A stretch of 64,000 nt of DNA from Actinomadura sp. KC06 (GCF_004348735.1 NZ_SMKT01000002.1:1-64000), one strand, 5' to 3'. Shown: positions 1 to 11,679, numbered from the stretch's first letter. Numbers and translations are program-made. Notes: a model not told the origin generated them from the letters alone.

Positions 1-743
1 CCACATCCAGTTGGCCCGGGGTCAGCTTCAGGAAGCTGAACGGAGCCGCTTCCATCAATGCCCGGCCTAGATCAGCGAGGTCCAGGTCTTGCGGGAAGAT
101 GCGCACGGGCTGGCCGCACACCAGCGGCGCCCACAGGTTGGGCACCGGCAGGTCGAACGCCACCGACGAGAACAACGCCCCGCCACCAGAACCGTGCGAG
201 GCCAGCTCATCGGCCGCCCACCGCACATGGTTGACCAGACCCCGGTGCGTGACCTGCACACCCTTGGGACGACCCGTCGATCCAGAGGTGAAGATGACGT
301 AGGCCAAGTTGTCCTGGTCCACCGCTACATCCAGCGGTCCGTCGTCCAGACCGGACAGCGCCTCCCAGTCCACCGTGGAAACCGTCAGCTCAGCAGCGGC
401 ATCGGACAGCATCGACTCCACCCGGCCCGCCGGGTAGGTCGGGTCGAGCGGCACGTAGGCGGCGCCCGCCTTCCACACACCCAGCAACACCGCCACCAGA
501 TCCGGACCGCGATCCAGCTGCACACCGACCGCGGACTCCGGACCCACACCCAAACCCTGGAGGTGACGCGCGAACCGGTTCGCACGGGCGTCCAGCTCGG
601 CATAGGTGAGCGAGCCCTCGTCCCACACCAAAGCGGCCGCGTCCGGTGTCTGTGACGCCTGCTGCTCGAACAACTCGCCCACCGACACCTGCGGCGCCGG
701 CGCTGACGTGCGGTTCCAACCCGACACCAGCAGGTCGCGCTCG
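1..743. repeat. Direct repeat copy 1 (NRPS A-domain segment), continues off the left edge
   Basis: Bases 1-743 match 6438-7180 at a constant offset of 6437 with long stretches of identity. A cluster of mismatches lies at about 335-430. Both copies encode the N-terminal half of an adenylation domain (C-A linker ELLVSGWN through the A4/A5 region) in the second module of each NRPS. Similarity stops abruptly beyond 743, inside the C-A linker, where the neighbouring C domains differ. The other end of the repeat lies outside the window. Confidence 0.93.
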
Positions 744-3700
744 CCCTCGGGCAGGTAGGCGGCCTGCGCGTCGCCTTCGGGGTCGGCGGCCATCGACTCC
801 AGGACGGCCCGGTACATCGAGGCCAGGCGGTCGGCGTTCTCGCGGGTGAGGCTGGGGGTGTTGCAGGACAGGATGAGGTAGCCGACCCGGGCGGAGACGG
901 CGAAGGCGAACTCGGTCGGGCTCTCGTCGATGCTCGCGAGGTAGTCGATGAGCTCGGTGTCGACCTGGTGGAAGTCCTGGTAGCTGAAGCTGGTCTCGAC
1001 GACCCGGTCGACGCCGGCGAGCCGCTGGATCTCCGGCATGGGGAAGCGGCGGTGCGGCCACAGCTCCACCTCGCGGGCGAACACCTGGCGCACCAGGTCC
1101 CGCCAGGTGCGGGCGCCGCGCTCGTGGGCGAACGGCAGCGTGTTGAGGTACATGCCGTACACGCGGTCGGCGCCGGTGACCTCCGGGCGCGCGTTGCAGA
1201 CGAGGCCGGTGTAGAACGACTCCTCGCCCGTCAGCATGCTGAGGACCTTCAGGTGCGCCGACAGCAGGACACTCTTGAGGGACACCTCGGTCTTGCTCGC
1301 GAGAACGCGCAGGTCGTCCACGAGGTCGCGGAACATGACCGGGACGACATATCCCTGGCGGGGCGCGTCCGGGCCCTCGCCCCAGCCCTGCGGCCAGGCG
1401 AACTTGGCGTGGTCGCGGACGATCTCCGTCCAGTACGAGCGGTCCTCGTCCGAGCGGAGCGCCTCCTGTTCGGCGGCGATGAAGTCCGCGTACCGGACCG
1501 GCGGGGCGTCGAACGGCTCGGGCTCGGCGCCGTCCCGGATCCGCCGGTAGGCGTCGAGCAGCTCCATCAGCAGCGTGTGATGGCTCCAGCCCTCCAGGAT
1601 CGGGTGGCACTCGGTGGTCGACAGCCACCAGACGTCGTCGTCGCAGGCGTAGGCGAACAGCCGCAGCAGCGGCGGGACGCCGAGGTCGAACAGTTCGGCG
1701 CGGTTCCGGACGGTGTAGTCGTGCAGGGCCCGCCGCTGCTCCTCCTCGTCCCGGCCGCGCAGGTCCGCCATGCCCAGCGACATCTCCGCGCCGGCGTGGA
1801 CGAGCTGGAGCGGCTCGGAATAGGACTCCAGGTCGAAAGAGGTCCGCAGCACCTCGTGCCGCTCCACGACGAGCGCGACGGCGCGCCGGAAGGCGTCCAT
1901 GTCGAACGGCGCGTCGTCGCGGATCCGGAAGGACGTCACGTTGTGGTACTTGTTCGTGCCGTCCCCGGACAGCATCTCGACGATCATGCCGAGCTGGACG
2001 CGCGACAGCGGGTAGGCGTCGACGACGCCGTCCGGGAGCGCGGCCCGGTCCGCGTCGGAGATCTGCTCGAACGGCGCGACCGCGGCCACCATCCCGGTGA
2101 CGGCACCATCCTGCGACCCTTCCCCGGTGAGGTCGAGTGCCTCGCACAGCGCGGCGATGGTGCGGTGGTCGAAGATGTCGCGGACGGTGACGGCGAAGCC
2201 CGCCTCCTTCATCGCGCCGACGAGCGCGACGGCGCGGATGGAGTCGCCGCCGAGGTCGAAGAAGCCGTCGTGGACGCCGGCGCCGTCCACGCCGAGCACC
2301 TCGGCCCAGATCGCGGCGACCCGCTCCTCGGCGGGGGTGCGCGGGGCCACGAACTCGCGTCCCGACCCGAGCGCGGCGCGGTCCGGGGCGGGCAGCGCCG
2401 CCCGGTCCACCTTTCCGTTGGCGGTCAGCGGGATCGCGCCGATCGGCACGTAGGCGGCGGGGACCATGTAGTCGGGCAGGACCGCCGCGCAGTGCGCGTC
2501 GAGGTCGGCGCGGGACGGCAGGTCGCCGACGGCGGGCACGCAGTAGGCCACCAGCCGGGCGCCGCCGCCCTCGGCGCCGCTGTCGTCGGTGACGACGACG
2601 GCGTCGCGCAGGCCGGGGTGGCGGGCCAGCACCGAGCGGATCTCGCCGAGCTCGATCCGGTAGCCGCGGATCTTGACCTGGTCGTCCACCCGGCCGGCGA
2701 ACTCCACGTCGCCGGCGGCCGTGGCGCGGCCAAGGTCGCCGGTGCGGTACAGCCGCGCTCCGGGCGGCCCGAACGGGTCGGGCACGTAGCGTTCGGCGGT
2801 CAGGTCCGGGCGGTTCACGTAGCCGCGGGTGACGCCGGCGCCGCCGATGTAGATCTCGCCGACGACCCCGGCGGGCACCGGCTGCATCAGCGCGTCCAGC
2901 ACGTACATCGTCGTCGCCGGGATGGGACGGCCGATCGAGACCAGTTCCGCGCGGGCGCCGCCGGTGACCTCCAGCCCGGAGTTGCCGACCGTGATCTCGG
3001 TCGGGCCGTACTCGGCGGCTAGCCGGGTGCCGTCCGGGCCCGCCAGCTCGCGCCACCGGTCGGCGAGCCGGGCGGTGAACGCGTCGCCCGCCGCGATCGC
3101 CAGGCCCGCGAGACTCGCCAGCCGCTCCGCGTCCAGTTGCTCGGTGAGCAGCGCGAGGTGGCTGGGGGTGACCTTGATGAACGCGTAGGGCGCCCGCTCC
3201 GCCAGCAGCTCGCCCAGTTGAGTGATCTCGAACTCCTGCGGTAGCAGGTGCACGGGCTGCCCGGTCATGAGCGGGGTGTAGAGATCAGGGACGCCGAGGT
3301 CGAAGGCGATCGAGGAGAACAGCGGCGCCCCGCCGGACCCGGCGGACGCGTACGCGTCAACCGTCCAGTCGAGGTAGCCGGACAGGCCCCGGTGCGGGAC
3401 GAGCACGCCTTTGGGACGTCCCGTCGAGCCGGAGGTGTAGATGACGTAGGCGAGGGTGTCGAGATCGGCCGCGGGCTCCACGGGGTCCTCGCCGGCCGCG
3501 CCGTCCAGGCCGCCGCGGTCGATCACGAGGCGGTCGCCGCTGTGGACGCCGTCCAGGAGGGGCTCGTGCCGCGCCTCGGTCACCACCAGCCGGGCGCCGG
3601 TGTCGCCGAGGATGTAGCCGAGCCGGTCGGCCGGGTAGGACGGGTCGAGCGGCACGTAGGCGCCGCCCGCCCGCCAGATGCCGAGCAGGCAGGCCACCAT

Positions 3701-5401
3701 GTCGGGGCCGCGGTCCAGCAGGACCCCGACCAGGGTCTCGGCGCCGACGCCGAGGCTTCGCAGCCGCCGCGCGAACAGGTCGGCCCGCGCGTCCAGGTCC
3801 GCGAACGTCGTCTCGCCGTCCCGGGTCGTCACGGCGACCGCGTCCGGGGTCCGCGCCGCCCACTCGGCGATCACATGGTGGACGGGACGCGGCGTCGCGG
3901 CCGGCTCCGGGCCCGCGCCCGCGGCGAGCAGCCCGTCGCGCTCGGCGGCGGGCAGCAGGTCGACGGTCGAGGTCCGCGCGTCCGGGTCCGCGACGACGTT
4001 CTCCAGCAACCGGACCAGGTGCCCGGTGAGGCGACGCGCGGTCTCCGCGTCGAACAGCGCCGTCGCGTACTCCAGACGGCCGCTCATTGCGCCGTCCGGC
4101 CCGTCCTCGATCTGGAGCGTCAGGTCGAAGCGTGCGGTGCGGCCCGCCGCCTCGACCGCCGTGACCTCGATCCCCGGCAGGTCGAACAGCGCGGCCCGCG
4201 GCTCGACCAGGTCGAACACGACCTGGAACAGCGGCGTGCGGGACAGATCGCGGTCCGGCTGCAGCTCGTCGACCAGGCGGGCGAACGGGACGTCCTGGTG
4301 GTCGAAGGCGTCGAGCGTCGTCGTCCGGCCGCGGGCCAGCAGCTCGGCGAAGGTCGGGTCGCCGTCCCAGCGGGCCCGCAGCACCAGGCTGTTGATGCCG
4401 TAGCCGATCAGCCGCTGCAGCTCGGGCCGCTCCCGCCCGGAGACGGCCGTGCCGACGGCGACGTCCGTGGTCCCGGTGTAGCGGGCGAGCAGGACCTGGA
4501 AGCCGGTGAGCAGCACCACGAACGGGGTCACGCCGTGCCGCGCCGCCAGGTCGCGCACGCCGCCGGCGAGCCCGGCGGGGAAGTCGAAGGCGACCAGCGC
4601 GCCCGCGCGGTCGCGGACGGCCGAGCGCGGCCGGTCGGTCGGCAGTTCGAGCGGGTTCAGGCCCGCCAGCCGGTCCCGCCAGTACCCGAGGTGCCGCTCC
4701 AGGGTCTGCCCCGACATCCGGGCGCGCTCCCACGCGGCGAAGTCGGCGTACTGGACGGGCAGCGGTTCGAGCGACGGCTCGCGGTCCGCGGCGAACGCCC
4801 CGTACGCCGCGCTCAGCTCCGCGGCGAGCAGACCCGTCGACCAGGCGTCGCAGGCGATGTGGTGGAACGCCATGACCAGCAGGTGGTCGTCGGCGGCGAG
4901 GCGCACCAGCCGGGCCCTGGCCGGCCACTGGCGCTCCAGGTCGAACCCGGTGGCCGCCTCGCGCTCGGCCAGCGCGAACGCCTCGTCCCACCGCCCGTCC
5001 TCGGGGACGGAGGAGAGGTCGGTCAGCGGCACCTCCACGTCCGCGGCGGGGTCGATGACCTGCACCGGCTCGTCCCCCGCCATCGCGTAGCGGGTGCGCA
5101 GCACCTCATGGCGCCCGACGACCGTGTTCCAGGCCCGGGCGAACGCGGCGGCGTCCAGGGGGCCGCGCAGCCGCAGCACCATCGGGACGAGGTACTCCGT
5201 GCCGTCCGGGTCGAGCCGGTTGAGGAACCACATCTGCTGCTGCCCGAACGACAGCGGCAGCCGGCCCGAGCGGTCCGCCGGTTCGATCACCTGGCGGCGG
5301 CCGCGGCCGCCGCCGCCCTGCCCCAGGCCCGCGAGCCGCTTGCGCAGCAGCTCCGCCCGGAGCCGCGCGGGGTCCGACGTCACGATCTCGCCCGTGCTCA
5401 T
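1..5401 (-). CDS. Non-ribosomal peptide synthetase, C-A-PCP-C-A..., 3' end outside window
   Basis: This NRPS extends the chain made by the synthetase upstream. The first 1800 residues are visible; the gene runs off the left edge. Rough domain order is C1 (30-450), A1 (500-1000), PCP1 (Ser near 1050, LGGDS), C2 (1130-1540) and A2 (from 1560). The C1 active site reads HHIACDA (Gly to Ala). C2 is atypical, with CHPILEG in place of HHxxxDG. By alignment to GrsA positions 235-517 I read the A1 pocket as D-L-P-K-I-A-E-V-G-K, closest to known Asn codes. The visible part of A2 starts D-L-P-K and is nearly identical to A2 of the upstream NRPS. The ATG at 5401 overlaps the upstream stop (ATGA), so the two are translationally coupled. 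The assignment as NRPS is certain; the substrates are inferred. Confidence 0.95.
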   Translation of the reverse strand, partial: MSTGEIVTSDPARLRAELLRKRLAGLGQGGGGRGRRQVIEPADRSGRLPLSFGQQQMWFLNRLDPDGTEYLVPMVLRLRGPLDAAAFARAWNTVVGRHEVLRTRYAMAGDEPVQVIDPAADVEVPLTDLSSVPEDGRWDEAFALAEREAATGFDLERQWPARARLVRLAADDHLLVMAFHHIACDAWSTGLLAAELSAAYGAFAADREPSLEPLPVQYADFAAWERARMSGQTLERHLGYWRDRLAGLNPLELPTDRPRSAVRDRAGALVAFDFPAGLAGGVRDLAARHGVTPFVVLLTGFQVLLARYTGTTDVAVGTAVSGRERPELQRLIGYGINSLVLRARWDGDPTFAELLARGRTTTLDAFDHQDVPFARLVDELQPDRDLSRTPLFQVVFDLVEPRAALFDLPGIEVTAVEAAGRTARFDLTLQIEDGPDGAMSGRLEYATALFDAETARRLTGHLVRLLENVVADPDARTSTVDLLPAAERDGLLAAGAGPEPAATPRPVHHVIAEWAARTPDAVAVTTRDGETTFADLDARADLFARRLRSLGVGAETLVGVLLDRGPDMVACLLGIWRAGGAYVPLDPSYPADRLGYILGDTGARLVVTEARHEPLLDGVHSGDRLVIDRGGLDGAAGEDPVEPAADLDTLAYVIYTSGSTGRPKGVLVPHRGLSGYLDWTVDAYASAGSGGAPLFSSIAFDLGVPDLYTPLMTGQPVHLLPQEFEITQLGELLAERAPYAFIKVTPSHLALLTEQLDAERLASLAGLAIAAGDAFTARLADRWRELAGPDGTRLAAEYGPTEITVGNSGLEVTGGARAELVSIGRPIPATTMYVLDALMQPVPAGVVGEIYIGGAGVTRGYVNRPDLTAERYVPDPFGPPGARLYRTGDLGRATAAGDVEFAGRVDDQVKIRGYRIELGEIRSVLARHPGLRDAVVVTDDSGAEGGGARLVAYCVPAVGDLPSRADLDAHCAAVLPDYMVPAAYVPIGAIPLTANGKVDRAALPAPDRAALGSGREFVAPRTPAEERVAAIWAEVLGVDGAGVHDGFFDLGGDSIRAVALVGAMKEAGFAVTVRDIFDHRTIAALCEALDLTGEGSQDGAVTGMVAAVAPFEQISDADRAALPDGVVDAYPLSRVQLGMIVEMLSGDGTNKYHNVTSFRIRDDAPFDMDAFRRAVALVVERHEVLRTSFDLESYSEPLQLVHAGAEMSLGMADLRGRDEEEQRRALHDYTVRNRAELFDLGVPPLLRLFAYACDDDVWWLSTTECHPILEGWSHHTLLMELLDAYRRIRDGAEPEPFDAPPVRYADFIAAEQEALRSDEDRSYWTEIVRDHAKFAWPQGWGEGPDAPRQGYVVPVMFRDLVDDLRVLASKTEVSLKSVLLSAHLKVLSMLTGEESFYTGLVCNARPEVTGADRVYGMYLNTLPFAHERGARTWRDLVRQVFAREVELWPHRRFPMPEIQRLAGVDRVVETSFSYQDFHQVDTELIDYLASIDESPTEFAFAVSARVGYLILSCNTPSLTRENADRLASMYRAVLESMAADPEGDAQAAYLPEGERDLLVSGWNRTSAPAPQVSVGELFEQQASQTPDAAALVWDEGSLTYAELDARANRFARHLQGLGVGPESAVGVQLDRGPDLVAVLLGVWKAGAAYVPLDPTYPAGRVESMLSDAAAELTVSTVDWEALSGLDDGPLDVAVDQDNLAYVIFTSGSTGRPKGVQVTHRGLVNHVRWAADELASHGSGGGALFSSVAFDLPVPNLWAPLVCGQPVRIFPQDLDLADLGRALMEAAPFSFLKLTPGQLDV

Positions 5402-8400
5402 GACTCTCCCTCGGTGTCCGCCGCCAGCGCGGCGTCAGGCAGCGCGTCGATCTCCGCCCTGATCTGCTCCTCGATCGCCGCGGCCTGGCCGGCGACGGTC
5501 GGCCGCTCGAAGATCGTCCGGACCCGCAGCTCGATCTCGAAGGCCTCCTGCAGCTTGGAGATCAGCCGGATGGCCAGGATCGAGTTCCCGCCGATCTGGA
5601 AGAAGTTGTGGTCGACGCCGACCTGGGTGCCGCCCAGCAGGTCCGTCCACAGCTCCGCGACCCGCTCCTCGACCACGTTGCGCGGCTCGACGAGCTCGGG
5701 CCCGTCCGGTCCCGCCTCCGGGTCGGGGAGGGCGGATCGGTCGAGTTTGCCGTTGGCGTTGAGCGGGATCTCCTCCAGCCGGACCAGCACCGCCGGGACC
5801 ATGTACTCCGGCAGCCGCTGCCCGCAGTACTCGGCCAGATCCGGGACATCCTGGTCGGCGGTGTAGTAGCCCACCAGCCGCTCGGCCTCAGCGATCACCG
5901 CAGCGTCCCGGATGTCCTCGTGCCCGGCCAGCACGGCCCGGATCTCGCCCGGCTCGACCCGGTACCCGCGGATCTTGACCTGATCGTCCACCCGCCCGAC
6001 GAACTCCACGTTCCCGTCGGGTGCGCGGCGCACCAGGTCACCCGTGCGGTACAGCCGCGTCCCGGGGGTCCCGAACGGGTCGGGGACGAACCGGTCAGCG
6101 GTCAACTCCGGACGGCCCGCATACCCGCGCGCCACCCCCACACCACCGACATACAGCTCACCGACCACACCCACCGGGACCGGGCGCATCCCACCGTCCA
6201 GCACATACATCGTCATGTTCGGCAACGGCGACCCAATGGGAACCACATCCCAATCGGCATCGTCTGGCACCGGGAAAATGCAGGTGCCTACGGTCGCCTC
6301 GGTCGGGCCGTACTCGTTGACGATCGGGCCGGTGACCCCCAGCTCCCGCACCCGCTCCAGCGTCCGCCGCGTGAACGGCTCACCCGCCGCCATGATCAAC
6401 CCGGCCAACCCGGCGGCGTCGCTCAACCGCTCGGTCGCCACATCCAGTTGGCCCGGGGTCAGCTTCAGGAAGCTGAACGGAGCCGCTTCCATCAATGCCC
6501 GGCCTAGATCAGCGAGGTCCAGGTCTTGCGGGAAGATGCGCACGGGCTGGCCGCACACCAGCGGCGCCCACAGGTTGGGCACCGGCAGGTCGAACGCCAC
6601 CGACGAGAACAACGCCCCGCCACCAGAACCGTGCGAGGCCAGCTCATCGGCCGCCCACCGCACATGGTTCACCAGACCCCGGTGCGTGACCTGCACACCC
6701 TTGGGACGGCCCGTCGATCCAGAGGTGAAGATGACGTAGGCCAAGTTGTCCTGGTCCACCGCTACATCGAGTGGCCCATCGTCCAGGCCGGACAGGGACT
6801 CCCAGTCCACGGAGGACACGGTCACCTCCGCGCCTGCGTCGGCAAGCATCGACGCCGCACGCTCGGCCGGATAGGTCGGGTCGAGCGGCACGTAGGCGGC
6901 GCCCGCCTTCCACACACCCAGCAACACCGCCACCAAATCCGGACCGCGATCCAGCTGCACACCGACCGCAGACTCCGGACCCACACCCAAACCCTGGAGG
7001 TGACGCGCGAACCGGTTCGCACGGGCGTCCAGCTCGGCATAGGTGAGCGAGCCCTCGCCCCACACCAACGCCGCCGCGTCCGGTGTCTGTGACGCCTGCT
7101 GCTCGAACAACTCGCCCACCGACACCTGCGGCACCGACGCTGACGTCTGGTTCCAACCCGACACCAGCAGCTCGCGCTCGTCGGTGGCGAGGAAGTTCAC
7201 GGCGTCGACCAGGACGTCGGGGTCGGTGGCGAGCGCGTCCAGCAGGCGTACGAAATGGCGGCCCAGGCGCTCGACCGTGGCGGCGTCGAACAGGGCGGTG
7301 GCGTACTCGAAGGCGCCCACCAGGGAGCCGTCGGGGCGGCGGCGCATGAAGAGAGTGAGGTCGGTCTTGGCGACGTGCCAGCTCTCCTGGTAGGTGTCCA
7401 GGTCGGTCAGGTCGGCGCCGCCGCTGGTGAGCCGCTCGTCGTGCAGGTCGAAGGCGACCTGGTAGAGCGGCGTGCGGGACAGGTCGCGCTCGGGCTGCAG
7501 CTCGTCCACCAGGTGCTCGAAAGGAAGCTCCTGGTGGGCGAAGGCCGCCAGGCACATGGCGCGGGTGCGGGTCAGGACCTCGCGGAAGGACGGGCCGCCC
7601 GCGAGGTCGCAGCGCAGGACGAGGGAGTTCAGGAAGAATCCCGCAGTCTCCTGCACCTCGGGCTGGCTCCGCCCGGCGACCGGGGTGCCGATCGCGACGT
7701 CCCGCTGGCCCGCGTAACGGCCCATCAGGACGGAGAAGGCCGACAGCAGCGTCATGAACGGGGTGGTCCCGGCGGACCGGCCGAGCGCGTCGAGGGCGCC
7801 GGCGAGCGGGGCCGGGACGGTGAAGGGCATGACGGCGCCGTGCGCGTCGCGTTCGGCGGGGCGCGGGCGGTCGGTGGGGAGCCGCAGCGCCGGGAGGTCG
7901 GCGAGCGCCCTCCGCCAGAACGCCAGCGCGCGTTCGAGCCGTTCGGGCGACAGCCAGTCGCGCTGCCAGGCGGCGAAGTCGGCGTACTGGACGGACGGCC
8001 GCGCCCGCTCAGGCGTGCCGCCGGCCGCGCGGGCGGCGCACAGTTCCCGGACGTCGCGTTCCAGCAGCGCCGCCGTCCAGCCGTCGCAGGCGATGTGGTG
8101 GATCGTCAGGAGCAGCAGCGGCGGTTCGCCGTCCGGGCGCGCCAGGACCGCGCGCCAGACGGGGCCCGTCTCAAGGTCGATGCCCCGGTCGAACTCGGTC
8201 CGGAAGATCTTGGCGAGACCTGCCCGGTCGGTGTCGAGGACGGCCAGGTCGGGTTCGGTCTCCGCGTCGACGATCTGCCGCGGCTCGCCCGCTTCCTCGG
8301 TGTAGCGGGTCCGGAGGATCTCGTGCCGGTCGGCGAGGTCCGCCAGCGCGCGGCGGACGACGTCGGGGTCGGTGCCGGGGTCGAGCCGGATGAAGACCGG

Positions 8401-10302
8401 CGCGAGCCATTCCGGGCTGCCGGGCCGCATCCGGTCCAGGAACCACAGCCTGCGCTGCCCGAACGAGACGGGCAGCGTGCCCCCGGCGGGACGCGGCACG
8501 GCCTGGACGGGCGGCGGCTCGTCCCCGGCCCCGGACAGCAGGCGTGCCTGCTCGGCGACGGTCGGGGCGCCGAACAGGCCGCGCAGCCGGTCCCGGCCGC
8601 CGAGCGCGGTCCGCAGCCGTCCGGCGAGCCGGGTGAGGATCAGCGAGGTGCCGCCGAGCTGGAAGAAGTCGTCGTGCACGCCGACCCGGTCGACCTTGAG
8701 CACCTCCGACCAGGTCTGCGCGATGAGCTCCTCGGCGGGGTCGCGGGGGGCGACGTAGGGCGGACGGCCGGGGTTCTCGGTCAGGTCGGGGGCGCGCAGC
8801 GCGGCGCGGTCCACCTTGCCGTTCGCGGTCAGCGGGAGGGCGTCCAGGCGGACGAACACGGAGGGGACGAACTGCTCGGGCAGGCGGTCGCGCAGATGTC
8901 CGCGCAGCATGTCCGTGGAGATGCCGTCCGCGCCGACCACGTAGCCGACGAGGCGGTCGGTCCCGTCGGGGGCGGTGGCCGCGGCGACCACGGCGCCCCG
9001 CACCGCCGGGTGGGCGAGCAGCGCGGACTCGACCTCGCCGGGCTCGATCCGGACGCCGTTGACCTTGACCTGGTGGTCGAGGCGGCCGAGGTACTCCAGC
9101 GTCTCGTCGGGCCGCCACCGGACCCGGTCGCCGGTCCGGTAGAGGCGGGATCCTGGCGGCCCGTACGGGTCGGGCACGAAGCGTCCGGCGGTCAGGTCGG
9201 CCCTGCCCAGATAGCCGCGGGCGAGGCCGGGGCCGCCCGCGAACAGCTCGCCGGGCAGGCCCGGCGGGACGGGCGAGCCGTGCGGGTCCAGCACCAGGAC
9301 GCGGGTGCCGTCGATCGGCCGGCCGATGGGCACGGGCCCGGACGGCTGCGCGGGATCGAAGCGGTGCGCGGTCACGTCGATCGAGCATTCGGTCGGGCCG
9401 TAGGTGTTCCAGATCTCCACGCCGGGGACGAGCCCGCGGAACTCCTGGCACAGCTCGGCGTACAGGGGTTCCCCGGCGGAGAACAGCAGCCGCAGCGACC
9501 CGCACTCGTCCCAGCCGGGCTCGCGGACGAGCATCCGCAGCACGGACGGGACGACCTGCAGCACGGTGACGCCGTCCCGCGCGATCGCGCCGACCATGGC
9601 CGCGGGGTCGCGCTCGGCGCCCACCGGGGCCATGACGACGGTCCCGCCGCTCACCAGCGGAGCGAAGAACTCCCAGCACGCGGCGTCGAAGCTCAGCGAC
9701 GTCTTCTGCAGGACCCGGTCCCGCTCGCCGAGGCCGTGGGTGCGGACCGTCCACGCCACCCGGTTCGCGATCCCCTCGTGGTTGATCACGACGCCCTTGG
9801 GGACGCCGGTCGAGCCGGAGGTGAACACGACGTAGGCGGCGTCCGCGGGCCCCGGGCCGCCGTCCGGCGGGGTCGCGGGCAGTTCGGCGAGCATCGGGTC
9901 GGCGTCGGCGTGCACCGCCTCGGTGCCTGTTCCGGCCAGCTCGGCGGCGAGCGCCCGCTGCGTCACGACGAGCGGGCCGCCGGTCTCGGCCAGCATCCAG
10001 CGCAGCCGTTCGGCGGGGTGCGCGGGGTCGAGCGGGACGTAGGCGGCGCCCGCCCGCCAGACGCCGAGCAGCGCGACGGCCAGGTCGAGGCCGCGGTGCA
10101 TGCGGACGCCGACCAGGGACCCCGGCCCGGCGCCGCGGGCCCGCAGCAGATGAGCGAGCCGGTTGGCGCGGCGGTCGAGCTCGGCGTAGCCGAGGCGGTC
10201 GCGGCCGGCGGTGACGGCGACCGCCTCCGGCGACCGCTCGGCCCGCCGGGCGACCTTGCCGGGAAGCAGGCGCTCGGTGTCGGAAAGCAGGCGCTCGGTC
10301 AT
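5398..10302 (-). CDS. Non-ribosomal peptide synthetase, A-PCP-C-A-PCP (no N-terminal C domain)
   Basis: This is a two-module NRPS of 1634 aa that lies first in the assembly line. A1 starts almost at residue 1 (about 15-510), followed by PCP1 (LGGTS, Ser near 550), C (610-1040, intact HHIACDG near 736), A2 (1060-1520) and PCP2 (IGGNS, near 1571). The A1 pocket reads D-A-W-Q-F-A-T-I-D-K, which resembles Gln/Glu codes; its Asp331 would also suit a side-chain amine such as that of 2,3-diaminopropionate. The A2 pocket reads D-L-P-K-M-A-E-V-G-K, which is Asn-like. The absence of a starter C domain fits the free-standing C gene at 12713-14128 acting in trans. It is 3 nt downstream of the MbtH gene. 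The family is certain; the substrates are inferred. Confidence 0.97.
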   Translation of the reverse strand: MTERLLSDTERLLPGKVARRAERSPEAVAVTAGRDRLGYAELDRRANRLAHLLRARGAGPGSLVGVRMHRGLDLAVALLGVWRAGAAYVPLDPAHPAERLRWMLAETGGPLVVTQRALAAELAGTGTEAVHADADPMLAELPATPPDGGPGPADAAYVVFTSGSTGVPKGVVINHEGIANRVAWTVRTHGLGERDRVLQKTSLSFDAACWEFFAPLVSGGTVVMAPVGAERDPAAMVGAIARDGVTVLQVVPSVLRMLVREPGWDECGSLRLLFSAGEPLYAELCQEFRGLVPGVEIWNTYGPTECSIDVTAHRFDPAQPSGPVPIGRPIDGTRVLVLDPHGSPVPPGLPGELFAGGPGLARGYLGRADLTAGRFVPDPYGPPGSRLYRTGDRVRWRPDETLEYLGRLDHQVKVNGVRIEPGEVESALLAHPAVRGAVVAAATAPDGTDRLVGYVVGADGISTDMLRGHLRDRLPEQFVPSVFVRLDALPLTANGKVDRAALRAPDLTENPGRPPYVAPRDPAEELIAQTWSEVLKVDRVGVHDDFFQLGGTSLILTRLAGRLRTALGGRDRLRGLFGAPTVAEQARLLSGAGDEPPPVQAVPRPAGGTLPVSFGQRRLWFLDRMRPGSPEWLAPVFIRLDPGTDPDVVRRALADLADRHEILRTRYTEEAGEPRQIVDAETEPDLAVLDTDRAGLAKIFRTEFDRGIDLETGPVWRAVLARPDGEPPLLLLTIHHIACDGWTAALLERDVRELCAARAAGGTPERARPSVQYADFAAWQRDWLSPERLERALAFWRRALADLPALRLPTDRPRPAERDAHGAVMPFTVPAPLAGALDALGRSAGTTPFMTLLSAFSVLMGRYAGQRDVAIGTPVAGRSQPEVQETAGFFLNSLVLRCDLAGGPSFREVLTRTRAMCLAAFAHQELPFEHLVDELQPERDLSRTPLYQVAFDLHDERLTSGGADLTDLDTYQESWHVAKTDLTLFMRRRPDGSLVGAFEYATALFDAATVERLGRHFVRLLDALATDPDVLVDAVNFLATDERELLVSGWNQTSASVPQVSVGELFEQQASQTPDAAALVWGEGSLTYAELDARANRFARHLQGLGVGPESAVGVQLDRGPDLVAVLLGVWKAGAAYVPLDPTYPAERAASMLADAGAEVTVSSVDWESLSGLDDGPLDVAVDQDNLAYVIFTSGSTGRPKGVQVTHRGLVNHVRWAADELASHGSGGGALFSSVAFDLPVPNLWAPLVCGQPVRIFPQDLDLADLGRALMEAAPFSFLKLTPGQLDVATERLSDAAGLAGLIMAAGEPFTRRTLERVRELGVTGPIVNEYGPTEATVGTCIFPVPDDADWDVVPIGSPLPNMTMYVLDGGMRPVPVGVVGELYVGGVGVARGYAGRPELTADRFVPDPFGTPGTRLYRTGDLVRRAPDGNVEFVGRVDDQVKIRGYRVEPGEIRAVLAGHEDIRDAAVIAEAERLVGYYTADQDVPDLAEYCGQRLPEYMVPAVLVRLEEIPLNANGKLDRSALPDPEAGPDGPELVEPRNVVEERVAELWTDLLGGTQVGVDHNFFQIGGNSILAIRLISKLQEAFEIELRVRTIFERPTVAGQAAAIEEQIRAEIDALPDAALAADTEGES
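6438..7180. repeat. Direct repeat copy 2 (NRPS A-domain segment)
   Basis: This is the second copy of the 743-bp repeat at 1-743. It lies in A2 of the A-PCP-C-A-PCP synthetase. The near identity at DNA level, including third codon positions, indicates recent duplication or gene conversion between the two A domains rather than conserved function alone. The left boundary of similarity cannot be fixed because copy 1 is cut by the window edge. Confidence 0.93.
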
Positions 10303-10305
10303 GGG

Positions 10306-10527
10306 TCAGCCCGCGCTCTGCCCGGCCATGCGGCGGCGGAGGCTCAGCGGACGCAGGTCCGTCCAGATCTCGGCGATGTGCGCCAGGCACTCCTCGCGGG
10401 CGCCCTCCGTGCCCTCGGCGTGCCAGCCCTCGGGCAGCGGCCGGTCAGCCCACCACACCGAGTACTGCTCCTCGTCGTTGCGCACCACGCGGTAGCGCAC
10501 GTCGTCGTTCTGCTGCTGGTCAGCCAC
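10306..10527 (-). CDS. MbtH-like protein
   Basis: This 73-aa protein shows the MbtH family signature: NDEEQYSVWW near residue 17, LPEGWH near 31, then CLxxIxxIWTDLRPxSLRRRM. MbtH proteins bind the A domains of many NRPSs and support their solubility and adenylation activity. The gene lies 22 nt after the SbnA-like gene and 3 nt before NRPS1, so it is co-transcribed with its likely partners. The start is a GTG preceded by a purine-rich stretch. The length is normal for the family. Confidence 0.96.
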   Translation of the reverse strand: MADQQQNDDVRYRVVRNDEEQYSVWWADRPLPEGWHAEGTEGAREECLAHIAEIWTDLRPLSLRRRMAGQSAG

Positions 10528-10549
10528 CTGAACTCGTCCTTCCTTGCGA

Positions 10550-11578
10550 TCAGCCTTGATGGGTGGCGGTCCGCGGTCGCGGCGGCCCGTCCAAGGGGTC
10601 CTTCCAGAGGTGGAACACCTCGCCGAAGCGGGCGCGCACCCAGTCGTCCGAGTAGACGGTGCCGAGGTAGCGGTCGCCGCCGTCGGGGAAGACCAGGACG
10701 CAGTTGGCGCCCGGCTCCAGCTCGGGGGCGAGCCTGGTCAGGGCGGCGACGGTCGCGCCGGACGAGCCGCCGGCCAGGATCGCCTCCCGGCCGATGAGCC
10801 GCCGGCACGCCGCCACGCACTCCAGGTCCGTCACGTGCACGACCCGGTCGGCGAGCTCGGGCGCGGCGAGGGCGGGGAGGATCGAGGCGCCGTGGCCCGG
10901 GATGAGCCGGGGCGCGGGCGCGCCGCCGAACAGGACGCTGCCGACGGCGTCCACGCCGACGACGGTGGTGTCCATCCCGTTCGCCCGGAGGTAGGCGGCG
11001 CAGCCGCGCAGCGTCCCGAAGGTGCTGGTGGCGCAGAACAGGTAGTCGACCCGCCCGTCCAGCGCGGCGGCGATCTCGCCCATGGTGCGCTCGTGCGCCC
11101 GCGGGTTCAGCGGGTTGGAGTACTGGTCGGGCCAGAACGCGTGCGGCGTGTTCTCGACGATCTCGCGGACCCGCCGCACGCGGACGGGAAGGTACTCGCC
11201 GGACTCCGGGTCGGGCTCGGAGACCACCTCGACGTCGACCTGGTAGGCCCGCAGGATCGCCAGGTTCTGCTCGGTCGTCTTCGCGTCCACCACGCAGATG
11301 AAACGCAGCCCGAAATAGCGGCAGATCTGCGCGATGCCGATGGCCAGATTGCCCGAGCTGGACTCCACGACCACCGAGCGGCCCGGCACCAGCTCGCCGG
11401 AGCGGAGCCCGCCCAGCAGCAGGCTGAGCGCGGACCGGTCCTTGATGCTGCCGCCCGGGTTGAACCGCTCGAGCTTGGCGAAGACCCGTCCGGGAAAGTC
11501 GGGCAGCAGCTTCGCCAGCTCGACGAGCGGCGTGTCGCCGATCGTCGAGAGCACTCCCGCGGCCGTCACCTCGTCCAC
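10550..11578 (-). CDS. sbnA: SbnA-like PLP enzyme, N-(2-amino-2-carboxyethyl)-L-glutamate synthase
   Basis: This PLP-dependent protein of the cysteine synthase fold carries the Schiff-base Lys in NPGGSIKDRS and a substrate-loop motif ESSSGNLAIGIA. Its sequence is of the SbnA type, which condenses O-phosphoserine with glutamate in the first step of L-2,3-diaminopropionate synthesis. The second step would come from the SbnB homologue at 32114, on the far side of the cluster. A GTG at 11632 would add 18 residues. I prefer the GTG at 11578 because it has a strong upstream AAGGGA, gives an SbnA-like N-terminus, and places the TATAG repeat about 80 nt upstream, as in the other two operons. It is first in the operon with mbtH and the NRPSs. 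Confidence 0.88.
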   Translation of the reverse strand: MDEVTAAGVLSTIGDTPLVELAKLLPDFPGRVFAKLERFNPGGSIKDRSALSLLLGGLRSGELVPGRSVVVESSSGNLAIGIAQICRYFGLRFICVVDAKTTEQNLAILRAYQVDVEVVSEPDPESGEYLPVRVRRVREIVENTPHAFWPDQYSNPLNPRAHERTMGEIAAALDGRVDYLFCATSTFGTLRGCAAYLRANGMDTTVVGVDAVGSVLFGGAPAPRLIPGHGASILPALAAPELADRVVHVTDLECVAACRRLIGREAILAGGSSGATVAALTRLAPELEPGANCVLVFPDGGDRYLGTVYSDDWVRARFGEVFHLWKDPLDGPPRPRTATHQG

Positions 11579-11657
11579 GAATTCCCTTCCCCCGATAATT
11601 CCGTTGGCTCGAACACGCGATTCTCCCGCCACGTTTTCCCCATAATGTGAAATGCCG

Positions 11658-11673
11658 CTATACCGCAGCTATA
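11658..11673 (-). promoter_or_regulatory. Direct repeat TATAG-N6-TATAG upstream of the SbnA/NRPS operon
   Basis: On the minus strand two TATAG pentamers occur exactly 11 bp apart (top-strand CTATA at 11658 and 11669). They lie between the hydroxylase stop and the SbnA start. The same spacing and pentamer occur upstream of the FAAL gene and of the PKS operon. One-helical-turn direct repeats are typical of SARP/OmpR-type activator sites, but the regulator is not in this window. Confidence 0.62.
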
Positions 11674-11679
11674 TATGGC

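Noticed and set aside
390..3056. Minus-strand reading frame of 888 codons overlapping NRPS2 in another frame
   Set aside because: It is out of frame with the condensation and adenylation motifs, which read continuously from 5401 to 1; the frame is Arg/Ala-rich and has no motif.
3248..5866. Long plus-strand reading frame opposite the NRPS genes (872 codons)
   Set aside because: It is antisense to clear C-A-PCP domains, is rich in Arg/Gly/His of the kind produced by GC-rich shadow frames, and contains no domain motif.
1..7180. Possibility that the long direct repeat is a mobile element
   Set aside because: It lies wholly within homologous A-domain coding sequence in frame, with no transposase, terminal inverted repeats or target duplication.
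7255..10797. Plus-strand reading frame of 1180 codons opposite NRPS1 and mbtH
   Set aside because: It is the complement of well-supported NRPS and MbtH genes and has the compositional bias of a shadow frame.
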